Shown in pieces: positions 16,782 to 26,949 of a stretch of 64,000 nucleotides of DNA (its first letter is position 1; each line of letters starts with the position of its first letter). Origin of the DNA: Bogoriella caseilytica (GTDB taxonomy: Bacteria > Actinomycetota > Actinomycetes > Actinomycetales > Actinomycetaceae); the NCBI RefSeq assembly GCF_003752405.1, contig NZ_RKHK01000001.1, forward strand, positions 1,550,001 to 1,614,000, written 5' to 3'. Below the pieces are notes generated by a model. That model was not told the DNA's origin. It saw only the letters and a list, made by a program, of their open reading frames with translations, and did not search any database. The translations under genes were made by a program, and so were the position numbers.

Positions 16782-18128
16782 ATGCGCAGGACCACCCCCA
16801 CTCGCCTGGCCGCGATCGGCGCGGCCAGTGCCCTCGCCCTGACCGCTTGCGGTATCGGAGGCGGAACCTCGGAGGAGGAGAACGGCGGCGACGCCGGCTC
16901 CGAGAACGGCGGTGACGCCGGTACCGAGAACGGCGGGGACGCCGACGCCGAGATCTCCGGCGAGATCAGCTTCATGACGTGGAACCTCCGCGGTGGTTAC
17001 GAGGAGTACTTCACCGACCTCGTCGCCGAGTTCGAGGAGGAGTACCCGGACGTCACCGTGGAGTGGCTCGACCACCCGCCCGAAGGCTTCCAGGACACGC
17101 TGTCTGCCGACGCCGCAGCAGGCAACCTGCCCGACGTCATCAACGTCGGTCCGGAGCTGGCCTACAGCCTGGCGGCCGCCGGCATGCTGATGGACATCTC
17201 CGAGACCGACCCCGAGGCGGCCGAGACCTACCTGCCCGAGGCCTGGGAGGGCATGACCTTCGAGGGTGCCGGTGGCGGCACCTATGGTTATCCGTGGTAC
17301 CTCAACACTGGCCCCTCCTTCTTCAACACCGACCTCTTCGAGGAGTGCGGGCTGGATCCCGAGAACCTCCCCGAGACCTACGACGAGCTCTTCGAGCAGG
17401 GCTCGACCATGGGCGAGAACTGTGACGGCGTCTCGATGATCGGGCGCCTGCCCACCATCGAGATGATGGGCATGTACGGCGTGGAACTCATGAACGAGGA
17501 CGCCACCGAGTTCACCTTCAACAACGACGAAGGCGTCGAGCTGGTCCAGCACTTCATCGACCTGTACAGCGACGCCGGGCTGACCGCCGAGGCACTCAAC
17601 GCGCTGCAGACCGGGGAACTCGACGCCTTCAAGGCCGGCGAGGTCGGGTGGCTGCCGGGCAGCTCCTACACCCTGCAGGAGCTGCGCGACACGGCCCCGG
17701 ACATCTACGAGGCCGCGGCCATGGGGCCGCTGATCAACAACACCTCACCAAACATGTACATCCAGGCCATCGTGGTCAACGCCGACACCCCGAACGCCGA
17801 GGCCTCCATGGCCTTCTCCCGCTTCCTCACCAACGCCGAGAACCAGATGGAGTTCGCGCAGGCGGCCAACGTCTTCCCCTCCATCGCTGAGCTGCTCGAC
17901 GACCCGCACTTCACCGAGGACGACGGCACGGACAACGGCGCGGTCCGCGTCGAGGCTGCCGATCAGCTTCGCGAGGCCGTGGCCTGGTGGCCGCCGGCCT
18001 TCTCCGGCGGTGCCGACGTGGAGTACCTCCGCGAGCAGATCGCCCAGGCCATCCAGGGGCAGAAGACCGCCCAGGAAGCACTGGATGACGCTGTCGCCTA
18101 CTCGAACAACCGGCTCTCGAATCAGTGA
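16782..18128 (+). CDS. Sugar ABC transporter substrate-binding lipoprotein
   Basis: A 448-residue extracellular solute-binding protein of the MalE/UgpB family. The signal peptide ends in a lipobox (ALTAC, Cys23). Then comes an acidic, glycine-rich linker with three near-copies of ENGGDAG before the folded domain starts at about residue 65 (ISFMTWNLRGGYEEYFTDLV). Later segments such as GYPWYLNTGPSFFNTDLFEECG and PGSSYTLQELRD are typical of this family. AAAGGAG precedes the ATG. It sits between GH38 and the two permease genes with a 4-bp GTGA overlap into the first permease, so it should capture the oligosaccharide these enzymes use. Confidence 0.92.
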   Translation: MRRTTPTRLAAIGAASALALTACGIGGGTSEEENGGDAGSENGGDAGTENGGDADAEISGEISFMTWNLRGGYEEYFTDLVAEFEEEYPDVTVEWLDHPPEGFQDTLSADAAAGNLPDVINVGPELAYSLAAAGMLMDISETDPEAAETYLPEAWEGMTFEGAGGGTYGYPWYLNTGPSFFNTDLFEECGLDPENLPETYDELFEQGSTMGENCDGVSMIGRLPTIEMMGMYGVELMNEDATEFTFNNDEGVELVQHFIDLYSDAGLTAEALNALQTGELDAFKAGEVGWLPGSSYTLQELRDTAPDIYEAAAMGPLINNTSPNMYIQAIVVNADTPNAEASMAFSRFLTNAENQMEFAQAANVFPSIAELLDDPHFTEDDGTDNGAVRVEAADQLREAVAWWPPAFSGGADVEYLREQIAQAIQGQKTAQEALDDAVAYSNNRLSNQ

Positions 18129-19071
18129 GCACCGCAGCAGTGACACCGGAGCGGGCGGGGCGCATCAAGCGGCCCGCCCGCTCGGGGCGGGCCTGGGCGA
18201 GAGCGCCGTGGTACGCGCCGTGGCTGTTCATGGGCGTCGCGCTGCTGATCATCGCCACTTTCATCGTCTTCCCGTTCTTCAACACCTTCGCCCTCTCCTT
18301 CACTGACGCGACGCTGTTGCGTGATGGCCGGTTCATCGGCCTTGGGAACTTCCGCGAACTGCTCAGCGATGCCCGCTTCGGCAGCGCGCTGCTGAACTCC
18401 TCGCTGTACGTGGTCGTCGTCGTGCCGGTGATGGTGGTGCTGCCCCTGATCCTCGCCACCCTGGCCGCGGGAGACGGCCGCTTCCTTGGCTTCTTCCGCA
18501 CCAGTTACTACCTTCCGGTGATCATGTCCCCGGTCATCGTGGGCCTGATCTGGACCAACATGCTCGAACGGCGCGGGCTGGTGAACGAGGTGCTGGGCTG
18601 GCTCCAGATCGTGTCGGGCCCGATCCCCTTCCTCACCGACCGGTGGTTGCTGCTCTTCTCCGCGATGTTCGTGACCATCTGGATGGGCATGGGCTACTAC
18701 ATGGTCATCTACCTGGCTGCGCTCGCGAACATCGATCCGAGCCTCTACGACGCCGCCTCGGTCGACGGCGCCGGCGTCGTCCGCAAGTTCCTGAGCGTGA
18801 CCATCCCCGGGGTGCGCAACACCATGGGGCTGATCGGGATCTTCTCCTCGATCGCCGCCTTCCGCGTCTTCGGTGAGGTCTACGTGCTCACCGATGGCAC
18901 CGGTGGTGTGGGCGGGGAGAACGTCACGATGACGATGCTCATCCAGCGCGAAGGCACCGGCCTGCAAGCACAGACCGGCTACGCGGGCGCCATCAGCCTC
19001 GTCATGTTCGTGATCATGGCGATCTTCCTGGTGCTGCAGCTCGTCACGCAGAACCGGCAGGGGAAGAACTC

Positions 19072-19075
<4 letters not shown>
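18125..19075 (+). CDS. Sugar ABC transporter permease (MalF type)
   Basis: A 316-residue inner-membrane permease with six or more hydrophobic helices and the cytoplasmic EAA loop YDAASVDGAGVVRKFLSVTIPGVRN, which contacts the ATPase. The GTG start overlaps the lipoprotein stop (GTGA), and its own stop overlaps the next permease start by four bases (ATGA), so the three are translationally coupled. The N-terminus is basic (RIKRPARSGRAWARAPW), as in MalF-type partners. No ATPase gene is present in the locus. Confidence 0.92.
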
Positions 19076-19961
<886 letters not shown>

Positions 19962-19965
<4 letters not shown>

Positions 19966-21260
19966 CCATGCCGCGCTTCGGCGTCAACTACGTGCCGCGG
20001 CAGGGGTGGTTCCACTCCTGGCTCGAACCTGACCTCAATGCCACTCGGCGGGATCTCGAGGCCATTGCCGCGCTGGGCCTGGACCACGTGCGGATCTTCC
20101 CCTTCTGGCCGGTGCTCCAGCCCAATCGGACGTTGATCCGGCCACGCGCGCTGTCAGATGTGCGCGGTGTGGTGGAGGCGGCCGGCGAGATGGGGCTCGA
20201 TGCCTCGGTCGACGTGATCCAGGGGCACATGTCGAGCTTCGACTTCCTCCCTGCCTGGCTGACCTCGTGGCACGCGACGAACATGTTCACTGACGCCGGA
20301 GCTCTCCGGGCGCAGGCCGAGCTCACGCGGGCATTGCACGAGGCCGTCGCCGATCTGCCCAACTACGTCGGGCTGACCCTGGGCAACGAGGTGAACCAGT
20401 TCTCCGGCGACCCGCACCCTGCGCCGATGCGTGCCACCCCGGAGGAGGCCGAGACGTGGATCCGCACCCTGCTCCAGGCGGTGCCGGAGGATGGCAGGGG
20501 CTTGCGCCTGCACGCCGAGTACGACGCGGTCTGGTACCTGGACGAGCACCCCTTCGAGCCCGCTCACGCCTCTCGCCTGGGTGACGTCACAGCCATCCAC
20601 TCCTGGATCTTCAACGGCACCGCGCAGCGATACGGCGCCTTGTCCGCGGAGAGCGTGCGGCACGCGGAGTACCTCACCGAACTCTCCCGCGCCTTCGCCA
20701 CCGACCCCGCCCGACCGGTGTGGCTGCAAGAGATCGGTGCCCCGTTGAACTGCCTCGAGCCCGGTGAGGAACCTGAGTTCTGTCAGCGCGCCGTGCAGCA
20801 CCTGGCCGACAGCACCGCGCTGTGGGGGGTGACCTGGTGGTGCTCCCACGACGTCGACCGATCCCTGGCCGACTTCCCGGAGCTGGAGTACTCCCTGGGG
20901 CTCTTCGATGCCGAGGGCAGGGTCAAGCCGCTGGGCCGCGCCTTCGCTGAGGTGGCCGAGGATGTGCGCCAGCGTCAGCACCCGCCGCCCGAGCGTAGCG
21001 AGGCCGTGGTCGTCCCGGTCGACGCCCAGGACGTGCCGCTACGCCGGGCGGACCTCGCGCCCGGGGGCTCGGTGTTCACCGCCTGGATGGATCTCGCCAG
21101 CGCTGGCAAGCGCCCCACCGTCGTCACCTCGACCACCGCGGCGTCGGCGCAAGACCTGGCGAGCCGCGGCATCACCGCGCAGCACCACGCCGAGGGCGTG
21201 GGTGAGAGCGCCTACTCGGCCGTCAGCGATGCCGAGGCCCTGGCAGCGGGAGCCCGATGA
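19962..21260 (+). CDS. GH5-family beta-mannosidase-like enzyme (GH5_18 type)
   Basis: A 432-residue cytoplasmic TIM-barrel glycosidase. It opens with FGVNYVPRQGWFHSWLEPDL and has TLGNEVNQF, with the acid/base Glu at residue 143, and WLQEIGAP, with the nucleophile Glu at residue 257. The pattern HVRIFPFWPVLQPNRTLIRP and VDVIQGHMSSFDFLPAWL matches my memory of GH5 subfamily 18, whose studied bifidobacterial and Streptomyces members split Man-beta-1,4-GlcNAc from the N-glycan core. The ATG overlaps the permease stop, with AAGGAGG upstream. It has no signal peptide. A C-terminal ~75-residue segment after the barrel is of unknown function. Subfamily assignment needs an alignment. Confidence 0.85.
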
Positions 21261-23458
21261 AATCTCAGGTGGACGCCCTCCTTGCGGCCATGACGGTGCA
21301 GGAGAAGGCCGGGCAGGTCAATCAGCGCCTGCACGGATGGACAGCACTGCGTCGCACTGGTGACGGGTTCGAGGTCACTGACTCCGCGCGCGAGGAGATC
21401 GAGCGCTGGGGTGGTCTCGGCGCGCTCTACGGCCTTTTCCGGGCCGATGCCTGGTCCGGCCAGCACTGGGGCACCGGCATCCGCCCCGAGGAGCGCGCCG
21501 ACGCGGCCGCCGCACTGCAGGAGGCCGTGCTTGCCGCCAGCCCGCACCGGACCGGAGCGCTGCTGGTGGAAGAAGCCCCCCACGGCCACCAGGCTCTGGG
21601 GGGCACCGTGCTCCCCGTCAACCTCAATCTCGCCAGCACCTGGGACCTCGCGCGAGTCCGCGAAGCGGCCCACCGCGTGGGCAGCGAACTGTCCGCCTCA
21701 GGAGTGCACATCGCGCTGGTCTCCGCCTTGGACGTGCTCCGCGACCCACGCTGGGGCCGGGCCGAAGAATGCTTCGGGGAGTCCGCGATGCTCGCCGCGG
21801 AACTCACCCACGCCGTCGTCGACGGCATGCAGGGCCCGGGCCGGTCGCGGATCGGTACCGACGGCGTCGCCGTGGTGCTCAAGCACCTCGCCGCCCAGGG
21901 CGAGGCTGTGGGCGGACGCAACGGGCAGTCGGCCCATCTCGGACCGCAGGACCTCCACGAGATCCACCTCGCCCCCGCCGAGGCGGGAATCGACGCCGGC
22001 GCGCTGGGTTTCATGGCCGCCTACAACGACATCGACGGCGTGCCCTGCTGCGCCAATCCCGAGCTGCTCACCGGCTACCTCCGCACCCGCCACGGCTTCG
22101 ACGGCATCGTCATGGCCGACGGCCTCGCCATCGACCGGCTCGTGGACATGACCGGTGACCTCGCTGGAGCGGCTCGGGCCGCGCTGCTCGCGGGCATCGA
22201 CCTCTCGCTGTGGGATGAGGCCTTCACGCTCCTGCCGCGCCTGGCCGAAGAGGATGACCAGGTGGCCGCGGCGCTGGACGTGGCCTGCCGCCGCGTACTG
22301 AACCTGAAGGAGCGGTTCGGGCTCCTCGACGTGCGCGCACCGGCGGAAGTGACGCCGCAGCGTGAGAGCCTGACTCTCGGCTCCGCCACCGCGGTCACCC
22401 CGGACAGCTCCCGTGCGCTCGCCGCGCGCTCGCTGGTGCTGCTGACCAACGAGGCGGGGGCACTGCCGCTGAATCCGAGCGCGTTGACGACACTCGCGGT
22501 CGTGGGCCCGTGGGCCGATGATGTGCCCGCCCTGCTCGGTGACTACGTTCCCCCGCTCCCGCCCGGATCGGCACCCAGCATCGGCCAGGCTCTGGGCGCG
22601 CAGCTGCCCGAGGCAGAGATCCTGATCAGCGAGGACGCCATCCCGGCGCACCTCGGGCAGGCCGACGCCGGCATCGTGGTCATCGGTGGCACCAGCCACC
22701 GTCCCTACGACGCCGAATTCGCTGACAACGGTGCCATCGCCGGCAGGGCCGGCCAGGCCACCGGAGGTGAGGGCGTCGACCTCGCCGACGTCAGCTTGCC
22801 CGGCGCTCAAGACGAACTCGTCCGCCGGGCCCGTCATCATCTGGCACCGGGCGTGCCGCTGATCGCCGTCGTCGTGGCGGGGCGCCCGCACGTGCTGACC
22901 GGCGTGCTGGAGTCCGTCGACGCCGTCCTGTGGGCCGGCTATCCCGGGCCATGGGGTGCCGAGGCGATCTCGGCCGTGCTGCTGGGGGAGGCCGAGCCCA
23001 CCGGGCGGCTGCCGATGACTCTCCCCAGTCACCCCTCGGTGGTGCCGGTCCGCCACGACGATCGCCAGGATGCCACCGGGGTCTACCTCGATGTGGCCGA
23101 GCCGGTGCTGTTCCCCGTCGGTCACGGCCTGGAGTACCAGAAGGTGGAGGTCGCAGAGCTTCGCCTCGACGTTGGCGCAGAGCAGGTTGTCGTCGCGGTC
23201 CGGGTGCGCAACCCGGGGCAGCGGCCCACGGAGACGGTGCTCCCGGTCTTCGCTCACCGCCGCGGTGGCCTGCGCGTACCGCGGCGCCAGGAACTCCTCG
23301 CCTTCCGGCGGATCGCGCTCGCTGCCGGTGAGAGCGCCGAGGTGACCTGGTCGATCCCGGCCTCGAGATTCTTCGCCGGTACCTCCCGCGCCAGCTCCAC
23401 GGCCGTCACGGTCCGTGGCCTGAGCGCTACCGCCTCCCCACGCCCAACAGTCGGCTGA
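21257..23458 (+). CDS. GH3 family glycoside hydrolase
   Basis: A 733-residue GH3 enzyme without a signal peptide. The N-terminal barrel has LKHLAAQGEAVGGRN in place of the common KHF segment and GFDGIVMADGLAIDRL with the nucleophile Asp at residue 288. The second alpha/beta domain follows (AARSLVLLTNEAGALPLNP) and a fibronectin-like C-terminal domain ends the protein. It overlaps GH5 by four bases (ATGA). GH3 covers beta-glucosidases, beta-xylosidases and N-acetylglucosaminidases. In this locus removal of beta-linked GlcNAc is attractive, but the NagZ-type KH-GHG signature is absent, so the substrate is open. Confidence 0.87.
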   Translation: MKSQVDALLAAMTVQEKAGQVNQRLHGWTALRRTGDGFEVTDSAREEIERWGGLGALYGLFRADAWSGQHWGTGIRPEERADAAAALQEAVLAASPHRTGALLVEEAPHGHQALGGTVLPVNLNLASTWDLARVREAAHRVGSELSASGVHIALVSALDVLRDPRWGRAEECFGESAMLAAELTHAVVDGMQGPGRSRIGTDGVAVVLKHLAAQGEAVGGRNGQSAHLGPQDLHEIHLAPAEAGIDAGALGFMAAYNDIDGVPCCANPELLTGYLRTRHGFDGIVMADGLAIDRLVDMTGDLAGAARAALLAGIDLSLWDEAFTLLPRLAEEDDQVAAALDVACRRVLNLKERFGLLDVRAPAEVTPQRESLTLGSATAVTPDSSRALAARSLVLLTNEAGALPLNPSALTTLAVVGPWADDVPALLGDYVPPLPPGSAPSIGQALGAQLPEAEILISEDAIPAHLGQADAGIVVIGGTSHRPYDAEFADNGAIAGRAGQATGGEGVDLADVSLPGAQDELVRRARHHLAPGVPLIAVVVAGRPHVLTGVLESVDAVLWAGYPGPWGAEAISAVLLGEAEPTGRLPMTLPSHPSVVPVRHDDRQDATGVYLDVAEPVLFPVGHGLEYQKVEVAELRLDVGAEQVVVAVRVRNPGQRPTETVLPVFAHRRGGLRVPRRQELLAFRRIALAAGESAEVTWSIPASRFFAGTSRASSTAVTVRGLSATASPRPTVG

Positions 23459-23477
23459 GGAGAGGCCTCACCTCTCC
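23459..23477. terminator. Small hairpin between GH3 and GH85 genes
   Basis: GGAGAGG at 23459-23465 pairs with CCTCTCC at 23471-23477 right after the GH3 stop codon, followed by only two T bases. It is probably an attenuator or mRNA-processing stem that lowers GH85 expression relative to the upstream genes, not a full stop. Confidence 0.45.
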
Positions 23478-23511
23478 TTCCCATCCCGCTGCTACACAAA
23501 GGAGTCACAGC

Positions 23512-26454
23512 ATGACGGAGCAACCCGCGCCGCGCCGATCCCGCGCGCCGCACCGCCTCATGGCCGGCACTGCAGTCACCGCGGCCCTGGCCCTGGTGGC
23601 GACCGCCGCCGCGGCGGACACCCTTCCGTGGGAGGGTGAGCGCGCCAAGGGCGAGAACCAGCCCTATCAGCACGGCTATAACCCGGACCAGTTGCTGGAA
23701 TGGGACCCCACCACCGACCCCCACGCCGAGCAGCTGCGTTCGCGAGTACCGCTGCAGGAGCGGGCCCAGCCGCATGCCCCGACCCAGCGCAACCCCGACC
23801 TGCCTGCGGAGACGGAGATGCTCGCGCTCTCCGGGGACTATGGCAACGCCTTCTTCGAGAGCCATCCCTATACGAATGTCTTCGCCCAGCACCTGTTCAG
23901 CTTCTGGCAGTACACCGACTACTACGCCTCCTGGCACGGCATGGCCTCCCAGGGGATGCCGGAGGAGCTGTACGACCCTGAGGCGGAGTGGACCCAGCGC
24001 TGGTTCGAGTTCGGCATGCTCAACCTGCCGAACCCCGGGTACACCGACGCCGCGCACCGCAATGGCGTGCTCTCCCTGGGCACGATCTTCTTCTCCGACA
24101 ATGACCGTGGCTCGCAGGACTACTCGGAGATCCTGGTCCGGGACGAGGCCGGCTCCTTCCCCGCCGTCGCCAAGCTCGTGGAGATCGCGGACTACTTCGG
24201 TTTTGATGGCTACTTCATCAACCAGGAACAGGGCCGGGTCGACCCGGAGGACATCGGCGTCTACCAGGACTTCCTGCTTGAGCTGCGCCAGAGCGGCGTC
24301 TACGTGCAGTGGTACGACTCCGTGCACGCCGAGACGGGGGAGACGCTGTACGAGAACGCCTTCACCGAGCTGAACAGCCCCTTCGTGCGCAACGCCGAAC
24401 GGGGCGACCTGGCGCACTCGATCTTCCTGAACTACTGGTGGGACCACGAGATGCTCGCGGAGTCGGCCGAATACGCCGAGTCCCTGGGGCTGGACCCGCT
24501 CAGCACGGTCTTCGCGGGCCTGGAAGCCGGCATGTACCAGTTCGACCAGCCCTACGACCTGCGCGACAACCTCGATGAGGACGGCGCCCCGATGAACGCC
24601 ATCGCCACGCTCGGGGCGGACTTCGTGCACTTCGACTACGAGCACAAGACCGAGAACGACATGCAGTGGGAAGCCTTCGACCGCGAACGCCGCTGGTGGA
24701 CCGGCACCGAGACCGGCGCAGGGAGCCCGGCCGAGGATGACTGGCAGGGCATGAACTCCTACATCGCCGAACGCAACGCGATCACTGGCAGTACCTTCTC
24801 GACCACCTTCAACACCGGTCATGGTCTGGGCTACTGGCGCGATGGAGAGCTGGTCAGCGAGGTGGAATGGGGCAACATCACCATCCAGGACCTCCCGGTC
24901 ACCTGGCAGTGGTGGCTGGAGGGTGACGGGGCTGACGGCCTGCAGGTCGACTACGACTACGGCCCGGAGTATGCGCCGGCTGAGCGTTTTGACTACGCCC
25001 AGCTCGGGGCCTTCGAGGGTGGTTCGTCGCTGGCCATCGGTGGCGAGCTGGACGGCGAGGCGGTGCTCCGCCTCTTCCAGAGTGAGCTTGAGGTCGGAGC
25101 GGAAAGCTCCCTTGAGCTGACTTACGCCCAGCCCGCTGGGGCGGACGTCGATCTGTCGGTGGCCCTGGTACTGGATTCGGCTCCCGAGGCGGTGGTGCAG
25201 CGTCCGGTCGAGATGGAGGGGGGGGAGTCCGGCGCATGGCGTACCGCGGTCGTGGACCTCGCTGACCTTGCCGGCGAGACCATCTCCACCCTGGGTGTAG
25301 CACTCGAGACGGAGAGCGCCGCTGACGTCCAGGTGAACCTCGGCCAGCTCACGGTGCGCGACGGCGCGGAGCAGACTCCCGCGGCGCCGAGCGGTCTGGA
25401 GATCGACCGAGCCCTGACGGCGAGTGACGAGCTCTTCGTGCGCTGGGACCTCGACGACTACGACACCGTGCAGCGCTACGACCTCTACGCCGACGGCGAG
25501 TACCTCGGCGGCACCTACGACGAGGTGCTCTACGTCAAGAACTTCGATCGCTCGACCGCCATGCTCGAGCTCCACGCCATCGGGCACGACGGCAGCGCGA
25601 GCGAGCCGGCGGTCGTGCAGTACGACGTCAGCGGCGGTCCTGGCGCGGTCCACACTGAGGCCGGTGACGACGGAGAACTACTGATCTCCTGGGACCAGGA
25701 GCTGAGCGCGCCTGCCACGGTGAGCGTGCAGGCTGAGTACGCCGGAGCAGAGCCCTTCCAGACCGAGCTGACTGCCGCCGCGGGCAGCGTCTCGGTGACC
25801 GTCGAGGATGTTCCGGTCGATGGTGGGCACGTGCGGGTCACCGTGCACCCGCAGGAGGGCACGCCGGTCTCGGCCATGGGGCGCTTCGCGGACTTCGAGA
25901 TCGAGCCCTATCCGGAGAGCTTCGCTCAGCTGGATGGCGACACCCTCCAGCTGCGGCGCCCGGCGCTGCACGACTGGAGCACGCTGACGGTGCTTGAGGA
26001 CGGCGAACCGTTGATGTTCGACACCACCTACAGCCAGGGCGAACGCCCGGAGATGATTCGCGGCCGCACGGATCTCGGTTCTCTGACGCAGGAGCTGTCG
26101 AGCTCTGAGAGCGAGGTCGTGGCGATCATCCGGGACTACGCCGGAAACGAGGCGGAGACTGTGCTGCGTGAGGGGGACGCTGCACCGGATCCGGAACCCA
26201 CACCAGACCCCGAACCGAGCCCGGAACCGGATCCCGAACCGAGCCCGGAACCGGCTCCAGGGGCCGGTCCGGAACCCGGTCCGGAGCCGAGCCCGGACCC
26301 TGCGGAGGATGCGAGCCTGGGTGGTGGCGGTGGCGCCGCACTGGGGAGTGACCTGCCACAGACGGGTGCGCCGGTCACGGCACTGATGGTTGCGGCGGCC
26401 GCGCTCATCGGACTGGGTGCCACGCTCCGGCTGCGCGGGCGCCTGCGCGCCTGA
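23512..26454 (+). CDS. GH85 endo-beta-N-acetylglucosaminidase, LPxTG-anchored
   Basis: A 980-residue secreted enzyme that cleaves between the two core GlcNAc residues of N-glycans. It has a signal peptide (residues ~1-35, ending ATAAAADT), then a GH85 barrel with QYTDYYASWHGM, VLSLGTIFF and FDGYFINQEQGRV; the catalytic pair is N237 and E239. VQWYDSVH and FLNYWWD also match the family. After the barrel come a jelly-roll domain, a fibronectin-like domain (APSGLEIDRALTASDELFVRW), and a Pro/Glu/Asp-rich wall-spanning linker. LPQTG is at residues 948-952 with a hydrophobic helix and basic tail, the sortase anchor. AAAGGAG precedes the ATG. It is the last gene of the locus and is followed by a terminator. 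Confidence 0.94.
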   Translation: MTEQPAPRRSRAPHRLMAGTAVTAALALVATAAAADTLPWEGERAKGENQPYQHGYNPDQLLEWDPTTDPHAEQLRSRVPLQERAQPHAPTQRNPDLPAETEMLALSGDYGNAFFESHPYTNVFAQHLFSFWQYTDYYASWHGMASQGMPEELYDPEAEWTQRWFEFGMLNLPNPGYTDAAHRNGVLSLGTIFFSDNDRGSQDYSEILVRDEAGSFPAVAKLVEIADYFGFDGYFINQEQGRVDPEDIGVYQDFLLELRQSGVYVQWYDSVHAETGETLYENAFTELNSPFVRNAERGDLAHSIFLNYWWDHEMLAESAEYAESLGLDPLSTVFAGLEAGMYQFDQPYDLRDNLDEDGAPMNAIATLGADFVHFDYEHKTENDMQWEAFDRERRWWTGTETGAGSPAEDDWQGMNSYIAERNAITGSTFSTTFNTGHGLGYWRDGELVSEVEWGNITIQDLPVTWQWWLEGDGADGLQVDYDYGPEYAPAERFDYAQLGAFEGGSSLAIGGELDGEAVLRLFQSELEVGAESSLELTYAQPAGADVDLSVALVLDSAPEAVVQRPVEMEGGESGAWRTAVVDLADLAGETISTLGVALETESAADVQVNLGQLTVRDGAEQTPAAPSGLEIDRALTASDELFVRWDLDDYDTVQRYDLYADGEYLGGTYDEVLYVKNFDRSTAMLELHAIGHDGSASEPAVVQYDVSGGPGAVHTEAGDDGELLISWDQELSAPATVSVQAEYAGAEPFQTELTAAAGSVSVTVEDVPVDGGHVRVTVHPQEGTPVSAMGRFADFEIEPYPESFAQLDGDTLQLRRPALHDWSTLTVLEDGEPLMFDTTYSQGERPEMIRGRTDLGSLTQELSSSESEVVAIIRDYAGNEAETVLREGDAAPDPEPTPDPEPSPEPDPEPSPEPAPGAGPEPGPEPSPDPAEDASLGGGGGAALGSDLPQTGAPVTALMVAAAALIGLGATLRLRGRLRA

Positions 26455-26463
26455 GGGGCGGTT

Positions 26464-26495
26464 GTCCTGGGTCGGCCTGCCGGCCGGCCCAGGAC
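26464..26495. terminator. Terminator after the GH85 gene
   Basis: GTCCTGGG at 26464-26471 pairs exactly with CCCAGGAC at 26488-26495; with one mismatch the stem extends inward over GGCC/GGCC to 14 bp. It starts 10 bp after the GH85 stop and closes the N-glycan locus. There is no T-tract, which is common for actinobacterial terminators. Confidence 0.75.
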
Positions 26496-26558
26496 GGGCC
26501 GCTGGAATCGTCCGCTGGGCGTCGCCCCGAGCTCCGTGCAGGGCCCGGGCGGCCGCTC

Positions 26559-26879
26559 TCAGCTGGTGCTGCCGCCGGCGATCTCGTAGCTCCAGAGCTG
26601 AGCGGAGGTCCCCACCGGGCGTTGCTTCGCGCCGTCGCTGGAGCCGTGGCGGTGGCTCTCGCCGAAGGCGGCCGAGTCGCGCCAGGCCTCGAAGGCCGCA
26701 TCGTCGCGCCAGCGCGTGAGGACCAGCCACGTGCTGCGCTCATCGGTGGGTTTGAGCAACTCGAAACCGAGGAAGCCGTCCACTCCGTCGATCGACCCGG
26801 CACGGGCCGCGAAACGGTGGGCCAGCTCGTCGCCGGAGCCGGCAGGAACGTCAATGGCGTTGATCTTGATGACGGTCAT
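26559..26879 (-). CDS. MhuD-like haem-degrading monooxygenase (ABM fold)
   Basis: A 106-residue antibiotic-biosynthesis-monooxygenase-fold protein very like mycobacterial MhuD over its whole length. The N-terminus MTVIKINAIDVPAG includes the conserved Asn7; GFLGFELLKPTDERSTWLVLTRW, the Trp in AFEAW, and the His in GESHRHG correspond to MhuD's key Asn, Trp and haem-ligating His. Such enzymes open the haem ring to release iron. A (GCCGT)n repeat lies nine bases upstream of the start codon and probably separates it from its promoter or ribosome site. The upstream flavin monooxygenase is 70 bp away in the same direction. Confidence 0.82.
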   Translation of the reverse strand: MTVIKINAIDVPAGSGDELAHRFAARAGSIDGVDGFLGFELLKPTDERSTWLVLTRWRDDAAFEAWRDSAAFGESHRHGSSDGAKQRPVGTSAQLWSYEIAGGSTS

Positions 26880-26887
26880 GCCCCCAT

Positions 26888-26931
26888 CGTGCCGTGCCGT
26901 GCCGTGCCGTGCCGTGCCGTGCCGTGCCGTG
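26888..26931. repeat. Pentanucleotide (GCCGT) repeat upstream of the MhuD-like gene
   Basis: Eight exact tandem GCCGT units plus a partial one, followed by near-repeats (GGGGTGGCGTGGGGTGCCGT). On the coding strand they read ACGGC and lie directly before the start codon at 26879. Such short repeats slip during replication, so the spacing between promoter and gene may vary among cells or strains. Confidence 0.8.
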
Positions 26932-26949
26932 GGGTGGCGTGGGGTGCCG

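Noticed and set aside
21257-23458. Naming this GH3 as NagZ
   Set aside because: The KH-GHG catalytic loop of NagZ-type enzymes is not present, and the C-terminal domains fit the glucosidase/xylosidase architecture.
23254-25653. A 799-codon open frame antisense to GH3/GH85
   Set aside because: It overlaps well-supported genes on the other strand completely and has no family resemblance; the frame is open only because stop codons are rare at this base composition.
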